Part shown: piece after piece, positions 42,892-51,022 of the stretch
Numbering within the stretch: the stretch's first letter is position 1
Layout of the letters: each line of letters starts with the position of its first letter
NCBI GenBank assembly: GCA_009774255.1
Contig: VSNK01000010.1
Location: 1 to 51,044 of the forward strand
Length of the DNA: 51,044 nucleotides
Source of the DNA: Faecalicatena sp.
GTDB lineage: Bacteria > Bacillota > Clostridia > Lachnospirales > Lachnospiraceae
Direction: 5' to 3'
Position numbers and translations under genes: made by a program
Notes under the pieces: model-generated
What the model was told of the DNA's origin: nothing
Databases searched by the model: none
What the model saw: only the letters and a program-made list of their open reading frames with translations

Positions 42892-42939
42892 GTTACCCGG
42901 ATGCCTTGCAGCAGGGTGCAAGGCATCCGGAACAGTAAC
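42892..42939. repeat. Palindromic intergenic repeat, family A, copy 3
   Basis: GTTAC, then CCGGATGCCTTGCA and its perfect complement TGCAAGGCATCCGG 6 bases apart, then AACAGTAAC. This is the shortest and most perfect copy of the family. Confidence 0.8.
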
Positions 42940-42977
42940 TAGATCTATACGACAAATACCGATTTTTCCAAAAGATC

Positions 42978-43006
42978 TGGACAAAAACAGGGATTCCTGT
43001 TATAAT
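42978..43006 (+). promoter_or_regulatory. Promoter of the xer-type recombinase
   Basis: TGGACA, 17 bases, TATAAT, then GGGGAG and the ATG at 43042. Confidence 0.65.
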
Positions 43007-43041
43007 AAGGTAAAAATAAAGTAATTTGGGGAGTTTTAATT

Positions 43042-44109
43042 ATGGCGGACATAAATACAAAAACCTATCATGAACAACGTTATATTGACGATACTTTGCG
43101 TTTACGCGAGATCTTAAAGACACTTCCTCCGTTTGCAAAGGATTATTTCCGGGCCATAGAGCCACAGACATCCACGCGGACAAGGATTTCTTATGCATAT
43201 GATATCCGGGTGTTTTTTCACTTTTTGACCGAAAATAATCCCGTTTACAGAGATTATTCTGTGGATCAGTTCACGGTACAGGATCTGGAACGCATCGAGC
43301 CGGTTGATATTGAGGAATATCAGGAATATCTGAAGGTTTACAAGAATCCGGAGGAAAAACAAATTACCAATGCAGAAAAGGGATTGTCCCGAAAAATGTC
43401 TGCATTGCGGAGCTTTTACGGTTATTTTTTTAAGCATCAGGTCATTTCGAAGAATCCTTCCCTGCTGGTAGACATGCCAAAGCTTCATGATAAGGCGATC
43501 ATTCGTCTGGATGCGGATGAGGTTGCCATGCTTCTGGACTATATTGAGAATGGAGGCAGTGAATTCACCGGCCAGCGCAAACGATATTTCGAAAAGACAA
43601 AGAACCGGGATTTTGCCATTATTATTTTACTGCTTGGCACCGGAATCCGTGTGTCCGAGTGTGTGGGCCTGGATATCCAGGATGTGGATTTCAAGAATAA
43701 CGGCATAAAGGTCGTTCGAAAAGGCGGCAATGAGATGGTTGTATATTTTGGTGAGGAAGTGGAAAATGCTTTGAAAATGTACCTCTATACAACAAGAAAA
43801 ACCGTTACCCCTCTTCCCGGACATGAAAATGCACTCTTTCTTTCCACACAGCGCCGCAGGATCGGCGTACAGGCCGTAGAAAATATGGTAAAAAAATATG
43901 CCCGTGAAGTTACCCCGAATAAGAAAATTACGCCTCATAAGCTGCGCAGTACTTATGGCACGGCCCTGTATAAGGAAACCGGAGACATCTATCTGGTAGC
44001 GGATGTCCTTGGACACAAGGATGTCAATACCACCAAGAAGCATTATGCGGCGATTGATGAGAACCGCCGCCGTCAGGCCGCCGGCGCTGTAAAGCTCAGA
44101 GAACCATGA
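43042..44109 (+). CDS. Tyrosine recombinase, XerS-like
   Basis: 355 aa. The N-terminal SAM-like DNA-binding domain is about residues 20-135, then the catalytic domain. All catalytic residues are seen: Arg in GTGIRVSE, Lys in VVRKGGNE, His and Arg in PHKLRSTYG, His in VLGHKDVN and Tyr in KKHYAAI. The length and the extended N-terminus fit the single-recombinase XerS type, which resolves chromosome dimers, better than XerC/XerD (about 300 aa). A dif site was not found in the window. Own promoter; no other mobile genes nearby, so a chromosome-resolution role is more likely than an integrase. Confidence 0.85.
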   Translation: MADINTKTYHEQRYIDDTLRLREILKTLPPFAKDYFRAIEPQTSTRTRISYAYDIRVFFHFLTENNPVYRDYSVDQFTVQDLERIEPVDIEEYQEYLKVYKNPEEKQITNAEKGLSRKMSALRSFYGYFFKHQVISKNPSLLVDMPKLHDKAIIRLDADEVAMLLDYIENGGSEFTGQRKRYFEKTKNRDFAIIILLLGTGIRVSECVGLDIQDVDFKNNGIKVVRKGGNEMVVYFGEEVENALKMYLYTTRKTVTPLPGHENALFLSTQRRRIGVQAVENMVKKYAREVTPNKKITPHKLRSTYGTALYKETGDIYLVADVLGHKDVNTTKKHYAAIDENRRRQAAGAVKLREP

Positions 44110-44110
44110 C

Positions 44111-44161
44111 AGAAAGGAGCTGCGGTTCCTGTTTTAAAAGGAACCGCAGAAAAAAATTATG
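44111..44161 (+). promoter_or_regulatory. Hairpin between Shine-Dalgarno and start codon of ttcA-like gene
   Basis: AGAAAGGAG (44111-44119) is followed directly by CTGCGGTTCCT (44120-44130), an 8-base loop and AGGAACCGCAG (44139-44149), a perfect 11-bp stem. The ATG is at 44159. Linear spacing is 39 bases; with the hairpin folded it is 9, a good spacing for initiation. Confidence 0.7.
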
Positions 44162-44893
44162 CAGCTGCAACGTTTATTAAGTATTACAAGAAAAGCTGTG
44201 GATGAATATGCCATGATCCAGGAGGGGGATCATATTGCGGCAGGCATCTCCGGAGGAAAAGACAGTCTGACCCTGCTTTATGCCCTTCATGGACTGAAGC
44301 GGTTTTATCCCAGGCATTTTGAATTAAGTGCCATAACGGTAAATCTTGGATTTCCCGCTTTTGACCTGACTCCGATCCGGGAGCTATGCGGCAGTATGGA
44401 GATTCCCTACCGGATTGTGGATTCGGATATCTATCAGATTTTGTTTGATGTGCGAAAGGAGTCCAATCCCTGCTCTCTGTGTGCCAAGATGCGGAAAGGG
44501 GCCCTGAATCAGGCCGCAAAGGAAATGGGATGCAATAAGGTAGCCTATGGCCATCATGCGGACGATATGATTGAGACTATGCTTCTCTCCTTGATATTTG
44601 AAGGCAGATTTCACTCTTTTTCGCCCAAAATCTATCTGGACCGAATGGATCTGACAGTGATACGCCCTCTGATGTTCCTCAATGAGTCTGATATCGTTGG
44701 CTTTCAGAACAAATATCAGCTTCCGGTATTGAAGAAAAAATGTCCGGTTGACGGATACACAAAGCGCCAGTACGCCAAGGATCTGGTTCTTCAGTTGAAT
44801 CAGGAGCACCCGGGAGCCAGGGAACGGATGTTCCATGCCATCCTCAGCGGAAATATCCCCGGTTGGCCAAAACGCATGATCACCCGCAGATAA
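44159..44893 (+). CDS. TtcA-family tRNA thiolation enzyme
   Basis: 244 aa PP-loop ATPase related to TtcA, which makes 2-thiocytidine at tRNA position 32. It has SGGKDSLTLLYAL, the CxxC pair in NPCSLCAKMRKGAL and AYGHHADDMIETML. A C-terminal cysteine is at KKKCPVDGYTKRQ, a candidate third cluster ligand. The N-terminus MQLQRLLSITRKAVDEYAMI fits the family, so the ATG at 44159 is right even though the ribosome binding site is 39 bases away with a hairpin between. The substrate base is not determined. Confidence 0.88.
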   Translation: MQLQRLLSITRKAVDEYAMIQEGDHIAAGISGGKDSLTLLYALHGLKRFYPRHFELSAITVNLGFPAFDLTPIRELCGSMEIPYRIVDSDIYQILFDVRKESNPCSLCAKMRKGALNQAAKEMGCNKVAYGHHADDMIETMLLSLIFEGRFHSFSPKIYLDRMDLTVIRPLMFLNESDIVGFQNKYQLPVLKKKCPVDGYTKRQYAKDLVLQLNQEHPGARERMFHAILSGNIPGWPKRMITRR

Positions 44894-44936
44894 ATTCATT
44901 GGATTCTTCTCCCGGCGCTGATTATGCCGGTTTCTC

Positions 44937-44990
44937 CGTTTGCACAGATCAAAAAAACTTGATTTTTGACCTGCACAACCGAGAAACCGG
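44937..44990. terminator. Bidirectional terminator between convergent genes
   Basis: Arms of about 26 bases: CCGGTTTCTC...GATCAAAAA and TTTTTGAC...GAGAAACCGG, with A/T runs on both sides of the loop. It separates the ttcA-like gene from the leftward kinase-like gene. Confidence 0.7.
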
Positions 44991-45001
44991 TATATCCTAT
45001 C

Positions 45002-45649
45002 TTATATTCTCCTCTGGTCCAAAGAGATACTTTCCTTCCGCGCAATATATTCCTCTATGATATGGGCTGTTCCTTCGATTCCAAGCTGTGCGCTGTTCAG
45101 ACACAATTCATAGCTGACGGCATCCGACCAGCGCTTATTCGTATAATAATTATAATAGCCTGCACGCTTCTTGTCGGTCTTAACGATCTTCTCCTTGGCT
45201 TTATTGTCAGGCAGATCATAGATCCGCGCAATTCGGCGTATACGGGCGTCCATGTCCGCATGGATGAAAACACTCACAACATTATCATAAGATTCCAGTG
45301 CATAGTCGGCACACCTTCCGACCAGTATGCAGGGACCTTCATCGGCAATTTTCTTGATCGCATCGAACTGAGCTAGAAATACTTTATGGTTGATCGGCAT
45401 ATCCGTATATGTATTCCCCGTATAGCCCATAGAATAGGTATCCATGACAAGCGAATACAGAAAGCTGTTTGTAGGCTTCTCATCATGATTTTCAAAAATC
45501 TCTTCACAGATTCCGCTCTCTTTTGCAGCCCGCGCAAGCATCTCTTTATCATAAAGCGTGATTCCCAGATCCTCCGCTAATTTATATCCGATCTCTCTTC
45601 CTGCACTTCCATATTGTCTGCCGATTGTGATAATTGTGTTTGTTTTCAT
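45002..45649 (-). CDS. Cytidylate kinase-like family protein
   Basis: 215 aa P-loop kinase. The N-terminal loop reads TIGRQYGSAGREIGYKLAEDLG, and CILVGRCADYAL and the arginine-rich DARIRRIARIYDL lid follow. This is the clostridial cytidylate-kinase-like group, distinct from Cmk; the nucleotide substrate is not certain. The ATG at 45649 has GGAGAGG about 7 bases upstream; a TTG 6 bases earlier is rejected. Confidence 0.88.
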   Translation of the reverse strand: MKTNTIITIGRQYGSAGREIGYKLAEDLGITLYDKEMLARAAKESGICEEIFENHDEKPTNSFLYSLVMDTYSMGYTGNTYTDMPINHKVFLAQFDAIKKIADEGPCILVGRCADYALESYDNVVSVFIHADMDARIRRIARIYDLPDNKAKEKIVKTDKKRAGYYNYYTNKRWSDAVSYELCLNSAQLGIEGTAHIIEEYIARKESISLDQRRI

Positions 45650-45706
45650 GAGCAATCCTCTCCTTTGAATCTAAATGACGGTCTTTTCTTTTTATTATAT
45701 CCAATA

Positions 45707-46753
45707 TTAACATATTTTACAAGAATTCTTCTCATTTTTTTGTATATTATGCGAACTGTAATAACGGAAATTTTCGAGAAGTTTCTGAAAATATTCCGGG
45801 AGAGGCGCATCGAATTCCAAATATTTGTCCGTAGCAGGATGAAGAAATCCCAGATTTTTGGCGTGCAGCGTCTGACCGATAAGTGAAAACGGACTGCCGG
45901 ACGCCCCATATACGGTATCTCCCAGAATCGGATGTCCTATATCAGACATATGCACACGTATCTGATGAGTGCGCCCTGTTTCTAGCTGACACTCAATATA
46001 CGTATACCCTGATTTTCCTGACCCATACCTACAGCGGTATTTTTCCGGCAGATCGTCGTTATAGAAACGCTCCAAAACCGTATAATGAGTTACCGCAGGC
46101 TTTCCGTTCGTACACCTGGTGCTCATTTTTTTCCGATCAACCGGATGACGTCCGATCGGTGCATTCACCGTCCCGCTCTCCTCCTCTATGATTCCAAGCA
46201 CTATGGCGTGATATTTCCTCGTGATGGAGTGCTCTTTTAGCTGCTTCGCAAGCGACTGATGGGCATGGTCATTTTTGCAGACCACAAGAGAACCTGTCGT
46301 ATCCCTGTCAATCCTGTGGACGATTCCGGGGCGTGTGACACCGTTGATCCCGGACAGGTTGTCCCGGCAATGATACATGACCGCGTTTACAAGTGTACCG
46401 CTGTAATGCCCTGGAGCCGGGTGAACAACCATTCCCTTGGGCTTATTCACAACAAGGACATCTTCATCCTCATATAAAATATCCAGGGGGATCTCCTCCG
46501 GACAGATATCCGGCAATTCCGGTTCCGGAACAGATACAAACACAACATCCTGCGGATTCACTTTATGATTCGGCTTCACCGGTTTTTGATTAACCCGGAT
46601 ATGACCTTCCTTGATCATTTTTTGTATATAGGAACGAGAAAAATCCGGAATCACGGATGACAGCAATTTGTCTATCCGTTCCGGTTTCTCCTCCTCCATG
46701 GTAAATGAAATTTCTACTTCTTCGAACAAGGCAACCTTCTCCTTACCGCACAC
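45707..46753 (-). CDS. RluA family (RluD-like) pseudouridine synthase
   Basis: 348 aa, or 340 from the TTG at 46729. The S4 domain (ERIDKLLSSVIPDFSRSYIQKMIKEGHIRVN) is followed by the catalytic domain with VHRIDRDTTGSLVV (catalytic Asp), RKYHAIV and GRTHQIRVHMSDIGHPILGD. It converts uridines to pseudouridine in 23S rRNA, as judged from RluD. The GTG at 46753 follows the lspA stop immediately; the TTG at 46729 has AAGGAG 9 bases before it and matches the usual start of the family better. The stop context gives a tail of about 20 residues. Confidence 0.9.
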   Translation of the reverse strand: MCGKEKVALFEEVEISFTMEEEKPERIDKLLSSVIPDFSRSYIQKMIKEGHIRVNQKPVKPNHKVNPQDVVFVSVPEPELPDICPEEIPLDILYEDEDVLVVNKPKGMVVHPAPGHYSGTLVNAVMYHCRDNLSGINGVTRPGIVHRIDRDTTGSLVVCKNDHAHQSLAKQLKEHSITRKYHAIVLGIIEEESGTVNAPIGRHPVDRKKMSTRCTNGKPAVTHYTVLERFYNDDLPEKYRCRYGSGKSGYTYIECQLETGRTHQIRVHMSDIGHPILGDTVYGASGSPFSLIGQTLHAKNLGFLHPATDKYLEFDAPLPEYFQKLLENFRYYSSHNIQKNEKNSCKIC

Positions 46754-47272
46754 TCACTTTTCCTTAAAAAACGCGAACCATTCCAATTCTTCCTCCTTGT
46801 AAAAGAACAAGATCAAAAACCCGAACAGGATACAGGCAATGACGGCATAACAGTCCGCGACATTGAAAATGGGAAAATCAATTAAACTGAAATAAAAAAA
46901 ATCTACCACATATTGCAGACGGATCCTGTCAATGAGATTACCCGCCGCGCCCGCGCAGATCAGAACCGCACAGACTCTCATAGGTGTATAACGCCGGCCA
47001 TCCGGTATCTTTCCATAGAAAAAGCCAATCAGGAAAAAAACGCAGACAGCCGCAGTGATGAAAAACATCTGTTTATTCTGAAACAGTCCGAAAGCCGCTC
47101 CCCGGTTCTCCAGATAGCGGAGCTCGAATACTCCGGGTATCCATACGATCTCCTTCTGTTGCTTCAGGTGTACGACCGCCAGATGCTTTGTAACCTGGTC
47201 CAGCAGTACCGCTGCGGCACAGCAAAGGACTGCTGTCAGATATTTTTTTATGTTCTCCGATTGCCTGTCCAT
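46754..47272 (-). CDS. lspA: Lipoprotein signal peptidase (signal peptidase II)
   Basis: 172 aa membrane protein with four hydrophobic helices. The catalytic aspartates are in AGAAGNLIDR and FNVADCYAV. It removes signal peptides from prolipoproteins. The ATG at 47272 has AAGGAGGG 8 bases upstream; a GTG start 27 bases earlier is rejected. The rluD-like gene starts right after its stop. Confidence 0.95.
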   Translation of the reverse strand: MDRQSENIKKYLTAVLCCAAAVLLDQVTKHLAVVHLKQQKEIVWIPGVFELRYLENRGAAFGLFQNKQMFFITAAVCVFFLIGFFYGKIPDGRRYTPMRVCAVLICAGAAGNLIDRIRLQYVVDFFYFSLIDFPIFNVADCYAVIACILFGFLILFFYKEEELEWFAFFKEK

Positions 47273-47300
47273 TTTCTTTTCCCTCCTTGAGCATACCAAT

Positions 47301-48116
47301 TTATAGATACTTATGGATCAACACATAGATTCTGTTCTTCTTTGTAACGGAAAGCTGTTCGACATACCTGAATTTTCCCAGTCCTCTTACAGAAATGATA
47401 TCCTGCTCCTTCACCTGGCAGCCGTTGGAGGTGGTCATTCTTCCGTTGACAAATACCTTCCCTGCCTCGATCAATCCGGTGAGCTTACTTCTGGAGGAAG
47501 AAAAAGCCAGTGAAAGCAGGGCATCCAGCCGAACGGAGGGAACCGTACCTTTGATCTCCTGGAACTTCTGCGTATATCGAAAGTCGTCCGGATTTTCTTC
47601 CGAAACAAGAACAGATGTATGTCGGATCCTGGTCAGCTCCTCTTTTATAAAATCTTTCAGCCTTGCATCCACAAAGATCAGTGCCTCCGTGCCATCTACC
47701 AGGATATCACCCGTTTTTCCACGTTCCAGCCCCAGATTCATGACTGCCCCCAGATAATCCCGGTGGGTCAGAGCATCCGCATACTTTTCATGCAGCGGGG
47801 AAATTCTGAGTACGGCAAGCCTTCCTGAAAAGAATCCTGCATTCTCATGGATCCCCGAGAAATCAGCGGAGCCACCGTGATATCTGCCACACAAAGAAAG
47901 AGCATCTTCAGGCAGGAATGCAGCCATCTGACGCTCTGCAAAATCATACCCGCCAAAAAGGACATATCCTGTGTATAAGGAATTTTTTGGCAGAGCATGC
48001 AGAATACTCTGTTCATTCAGATTCAAAAAATCCGTGTATGTAAGGATCCCACGGTGAAAGGCCTGACGGGACAATTCCAGCAGCCGCTTTGCCAATAATT
48101 CTTCATCGCGCGTCAT
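47301..48116 (-). CDS. ylmH: YlmH-type RNA-binding protein (S4 domain)
   Basis: 271 aa. An N-terminal alpha/beta region (FGGYDFAERQMAAFL), a middle domain, and a C-terminal S4 domain (VRLDALLSLAFSSSRSKLTGLIEAGKVFVNG). Bacillus YlmH is linked to division and ribosome quality control. It lies 1 base after sepF stop and before lspA; ylmG, normally between sepF and ylmH, is missing. Confidence 0.93.
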   Translation of the reverse strand: MTRDEELLAKRLLELSRQAFHRGILTYTDFLNLNEQSILHALPKNSLYTGYVLFGGYDFAERQMAAFLPEDALSLCGRYHGGSADFSGIHENAGFFSGRLAVLRISPLHEKYADALTHRDYLGAVMNLGLERGKTGDILVDGTEALIFVDARLKDFIKEELTRIRHTSVLVSEENPDDFRYTQKFQEIKGTVPSVRLDALLSLAFSSSRSKLTGLIEAGKVFVNGRMTTSNGCQVKEQDIISVRGLGKFRYVEQLSVTKKNRIYVLIHKYL

Positions 48117-48117
48117 C

Positions 48118-48672
48118 TTAATATCTTCCCCTTACGGTCGGCTGATCCATGGATCCGCTGAGAAGATCCTGCAGATCCCCCGTGATATCTACATTGGTCG
48201 GAGTCACAAGGAAAATATAATTGGAGATCTTCTGAAGATTCCCGCTGATCGCGAAAGTCGCCCCTGAAATAAAGTCAATGATTCTCTGCGCGATTTCCAG
48301 ATCCATTCCCTCCAGGTTGAGGATCACCGTACGCCCCGAAAGAAGTGTCTCCGTAATCTCACGGGAATCATCCACGGAAATCGGTTTGACGACGCAGACC
48401 TCCATACCCGCGCTGCTCCCGCCTCTCCGGGAAGCCGGCTGCCGCATCGGCGTCACATTACTGCTCGCTGCCGGAACTCTGGTATTGTTATCCTGCTGCA
48501 TATCGAAATCATCATAGGTATCTTTGGTGTTCGACTTTTTATTGAAAAAGGAACGCCGGGGCCTCTCTTCGTAATCATCCTCGTAAAAATCATCATCATC
48601 ATAGAAATCATCATCATAATCGTCATCGTCGTTTAATTTCATGATGTCAAGGAATTTATCAAATATACTCAT
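48118..48672 (-). CDS. sepF: Cell division protein SepF
   Basis: 184 aa. The N-terminal membrane-binding helix MSIFDKFLDIMKL, then an extremely acidic linker (residues about 14-36, mainly Asp and Tyr), a basic stretch, and a C-terminal SepF domain (VVKPISVDDSREITETLLSGRTVILNLEGMDLEIAQRIIDFISGATFAISGNLQKIS). SepF bundles FtsZ and tethers it to the membrane. A MITE-like palindrome lies just upstream. Confidence 0.96.
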   Translation of the reverse strand: MSIFDKFLDIMKLNDDDDYDDDFYDDDDFYEDDYEERPRRSFFNKKSNTKDTYDDFDMQQDNNTRVPAASSNVTPMRQPASRRGGSSAGMEVCVVKPISVDDSREITETLLSGRTVILNLEGMDLEIAQRIIDFISGATFAISGNLQKISNYIFLVTPTNVDITGDLQDLLSGSMDQPTVRGRY

Positions 48673-48701
48673 ATTTACACTCCAATCAATATTAGTTCCT
48701 T

Positions 48702-48858
48702 AGGAACTGTCCCTAAAATAACTTGCAACTTTGACTCGTCTAAAACTTCATATACTGCGTTGTTGTCAATCGACGTACCCCGGTACGCCTCATTCCTCCG
48801 CCTTGCATATGAAGTTTTATCCTGAGTCATAGTTCCCTGTTATTTTGTGACAGTTCCT
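48702..48858. repeat. 157-bp MITE-like palindrome (repeat E)
   Basis: The ends are AGGAACTGT and ACAGTTCCT; the arms match further in (TAAAATAAC / GTTATTTTG; AAAACTTCATAT / ATATGAAGTTTT) with a middle CGTACCCCGGTACG palindrome. TTA flanks both sides (48700-48702 and 48858-48860), a candidate 3-base duplication. It sits between the yggS and sepF genes. Confidence 0.75.
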
Positions 48859-48865
48859 TACTTTC

Positions 48866-49564
48866 CTAGCCTGAGATCATATAATCTCTGGCGCCAAAAA
48901 TTCCGGTCCCAACCCGGACCATGGTTGCCCCTTCTTCAATTGCAACCTCATAATCATTGGTCATCCCCATTGAAAGTATATTCACGTTAACATTATCAAT
49001 GTTTTTCCGTGCTATGTCAACAGATAATTTATGTAAATTTTGAAAAATTGATCTATTTTCTTCGGGATTTTCCACAAAAGGCGCTATTGTCATAAGTCCG
49101 CATACATGTATATGAGAATACACGGCAATTTTCTCAAGGAAAGGAATCACCTCTTCCATCCTGATGCCGAACTTGCTCTCCTCTTCTGCCACGTTGACTT
49201 CCACAAGAATATTGACGGTCCGCTCTCTTTTGGCAGCTTCTTTTTCGATAGCTTCCGCAAGCCTCACGGAATCTACGGAATGGATCAAGTCCACTTTATC
49301 TATGATATATTTTACCTTGTTGGTCTGCAGATGCCCGATCATATGCCAGTGGATGTCTTCGGGCAATGCATCATATTTTTCTGTCAGCTCCTGAACCTTA
49401 TTCTCTCCAAACACACGGACACCCAGGTCATAAGCCTCCTGCAGGACTTCTTTTGGTTTTGTCTTGCTGACCGCGATCAGGGTTACTTCCTCTCTCCTGC
49501 GTCCCGCACGCCTGCAGGCAGCCTCTATTCGTGCCTCCACTTCGTTTAACCGCTCTTTTAACAT
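48866..49564 (-). CDS. yggS: YggS family pyridoxal phosphate protein
   Basis: 232 aa, a fold type III PLP-binding protein that helps balance PLP and amino acids. N-terminal VTLIAVSKTKPKEVL carries the PLP lysine; the C-terminal signature is LSMGMTNDYEVAIEEGATMVRVGTGIFG. Equivalent to Bacillus YlmE in the division cluster. AAAGGAGAT lies before the ATG. Confidence 0.95.
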   Translation of the reverse strand: MLKERLNEVEARIEAACRRAGRRREEVTLIAVSKTKPKEVLQEAYDLGVRVFGENKVQELTEKYDALPEDIHWHMIGHLQTNKVKYIIDKVDLIHSVDSVRLAEAIEKEAAKRERTVNILVEVNVAEEESKFGIRMEEVIPFLEKIAVYSHIHVCGLMTIAPFVENPEENRSIFQNLHKLSVDIARKNIDNVNVNILSMGMTNDYEVAIEEGATMVRVGTGIFGARDYMISG

Positions 49565-49633
49565 AAAATAATCTCCTTTGATATATTTAAGTTTACCTTA
49601 ATTAAATGACACGAACAACAATTCTCCGAAATA

Positions 49634-51022
49634 CTACTGGAATACGACCTCCGATGCCTCCACCATACTTCCGTCCAGAACAATGTGATCATAATTGGAA
49701 AGTCCATAGGAGGTTCCCTCTTCTACTATATAGTAATCATCATTCTCACATAGGATCGAAATCTGCCGGAATACCGCATACCCCTGATTGATATTATAAA
49801 CTCCCGTCAGAGTCTTCTTTTCTTTTAACGGAAATGTCTCCGAAGAATCTGGTCTCAACAGAGACGTATTCTGTCTGAAATCATCCGGATTTAAATAAAA
49901 ATCGCCTTCGTCTGTCATGTAATATATATCAGCAGCCAGAAAGACAGCTTCCATTTCCCCGCTCTCGTCATTTTTTTCCTGTATCAGAACTCCCTGGGAT
50001 GTACCGCTCTTGTTGGAGGTCAGATATTCGGGTGGAACCACATAAAACTCCTTTTCTATCGCAGTACTTTTCGGGATCTTCAAACCGCTCTCCTGCTCCA
50101 GAATCAATTCAATGTTCAAAAAACGGTCTTCCGCATAGCGAATCATCGAATGAGAGAACACCAGCTTCCCATAATAACTATCATTCTGCCGCAAGATCGA
50201 AAAATCCGCCCAGAGCATCTCATTATCCTTGTCGATCCTGGTCTTAATCAGCGTCGTCTCCGCCAATTCCTCTGCCATGGCCTTGTCCAGCTCAATATAT
50301 ACACTCCATTCTTCTCCTGTCACAAGCTTATATACTACATCACCGGCCTGAACCTGCGCCTGATCCTCCAGGCGTGTGGACGTATAGCTGGTTCGGTCAA
50401 AAACAGAGGCATTCAGATCCTTTTCGGACAGGCCTTCGTACCCGTCAATGGTACGCACAAGAATACCGTCAGAAGCACTCTGACAGACACGAATATTGCC
50501 ATTGTTCCGTGCGATCAACGTATCCAGCTGCATCATTTTTGACTGGTTCGACGCATCCAGCAACACTTCCGTCATCTCATTTTTTAATGTATATACGGAA
50601 GAAAACTTCTGCGGATTGAAGTTCTCATTAAAATTCTGCGTCTTCAGGATCAGATTCTTCTGTGCCTCATCTCCCAGAGCGAACTCTCCTGCTTCCGCAG
50701 AAGGCTCTGTTTCCAACTCTGCCGGAGAAATGGCATAAATATTACTTCCAGCCTTTACTTTACTGTTCTCATTGCGAAAATAACGGATATATCCGTCCGC
50801 TTCTGCGGAAGCAGTTATTTCCTGTCTCAGAACAAGTCCGCTGTAAGAATTATCCCTCACAATACTTCCTCTGCGGACCTCATACGTAGAGATCCGTTTG
50901 GAGGTCGCATAGGTAACTACCGTAACGATCAGATATATCAAAATCAATGTAAAAATCAGAATACCGATATTCATCTCCTGTTTTGTTTTATATCGGCTGA
51001 TTTTATTTTTCTGATTATTCAT
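49634..51022 (-). CDS. HlyD-like membrane adaptor protein
   Basis: 462 aa. A short cytoplasmic part, one transmembrane helix (residues about 19-41: ILIFTLILIYLIVTVVTYA), then a long extracytoplasmic part with a biotinyl-lipoyl-like start (RRGSIVRDNSYSGLVLRQEITASAEADGYI) and a C-terminal half of beta-rich repeats. The HlyD/membrane-fusion fold is assigned by pattern. It occupies the position of ylmD in other Firmicutes, next to yggS and sepF, so a role in the envelope or division is possible but unproven. The ATG at 51022 has GGGGG 5 bases upstream. Confidence 0.75.
   Translation of the reverse strand: MNNQKNKISRYKTKQEMNIGILIFTLILIYLIVTVVTYATSKRISTYEVRRGSIVRDNSYSGLVLRQEITASAEADGYIRYFRNENSKVKAGSNIYAISPAELETEPSAEAGEFALGDEAQKNLILKTQNFNENFNPQKFSSVYTLKNEMTEVLLDASNQSKMMQLDTLIARNNGNIRVCQSASDGILVRTIDGYEGLSEKDLNASVFDRTSYTSTRLEDQAQVQAGDVVYKLVTGEEWSVYIELDKAMAEELAETTLIKTRIDKDNEMLWADFSILRQNDSYYGKLVFSHSMIRYAEDRFLNIELILEQESGLKIPKSTAIEKEFYVVPPEYLTSNKSGTSQGVLIQEKNDESGEMEAVFLAADIYYMTDEGDFYLNPDDFRQNTSLLRPDSSETFPLKEKKTLTGVYNINQGYAVFRQISILCENDDYYIVEEGTSYGLSNYDHIVLDGSMVEASEVVFQ

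Noticed and set aside
42761..43024. Rightward frame of 87 codons before the recombinase
   Set aside because: It spans two terminator hairpins, a family A repeat and the recombinase promoter, so it is not a gene.
43042..44109. Phage or island integrase
   Set aside because: No phage, mobilisation or attachment-site features are near; length and context fit a XerS-like chromosome recombinase better.
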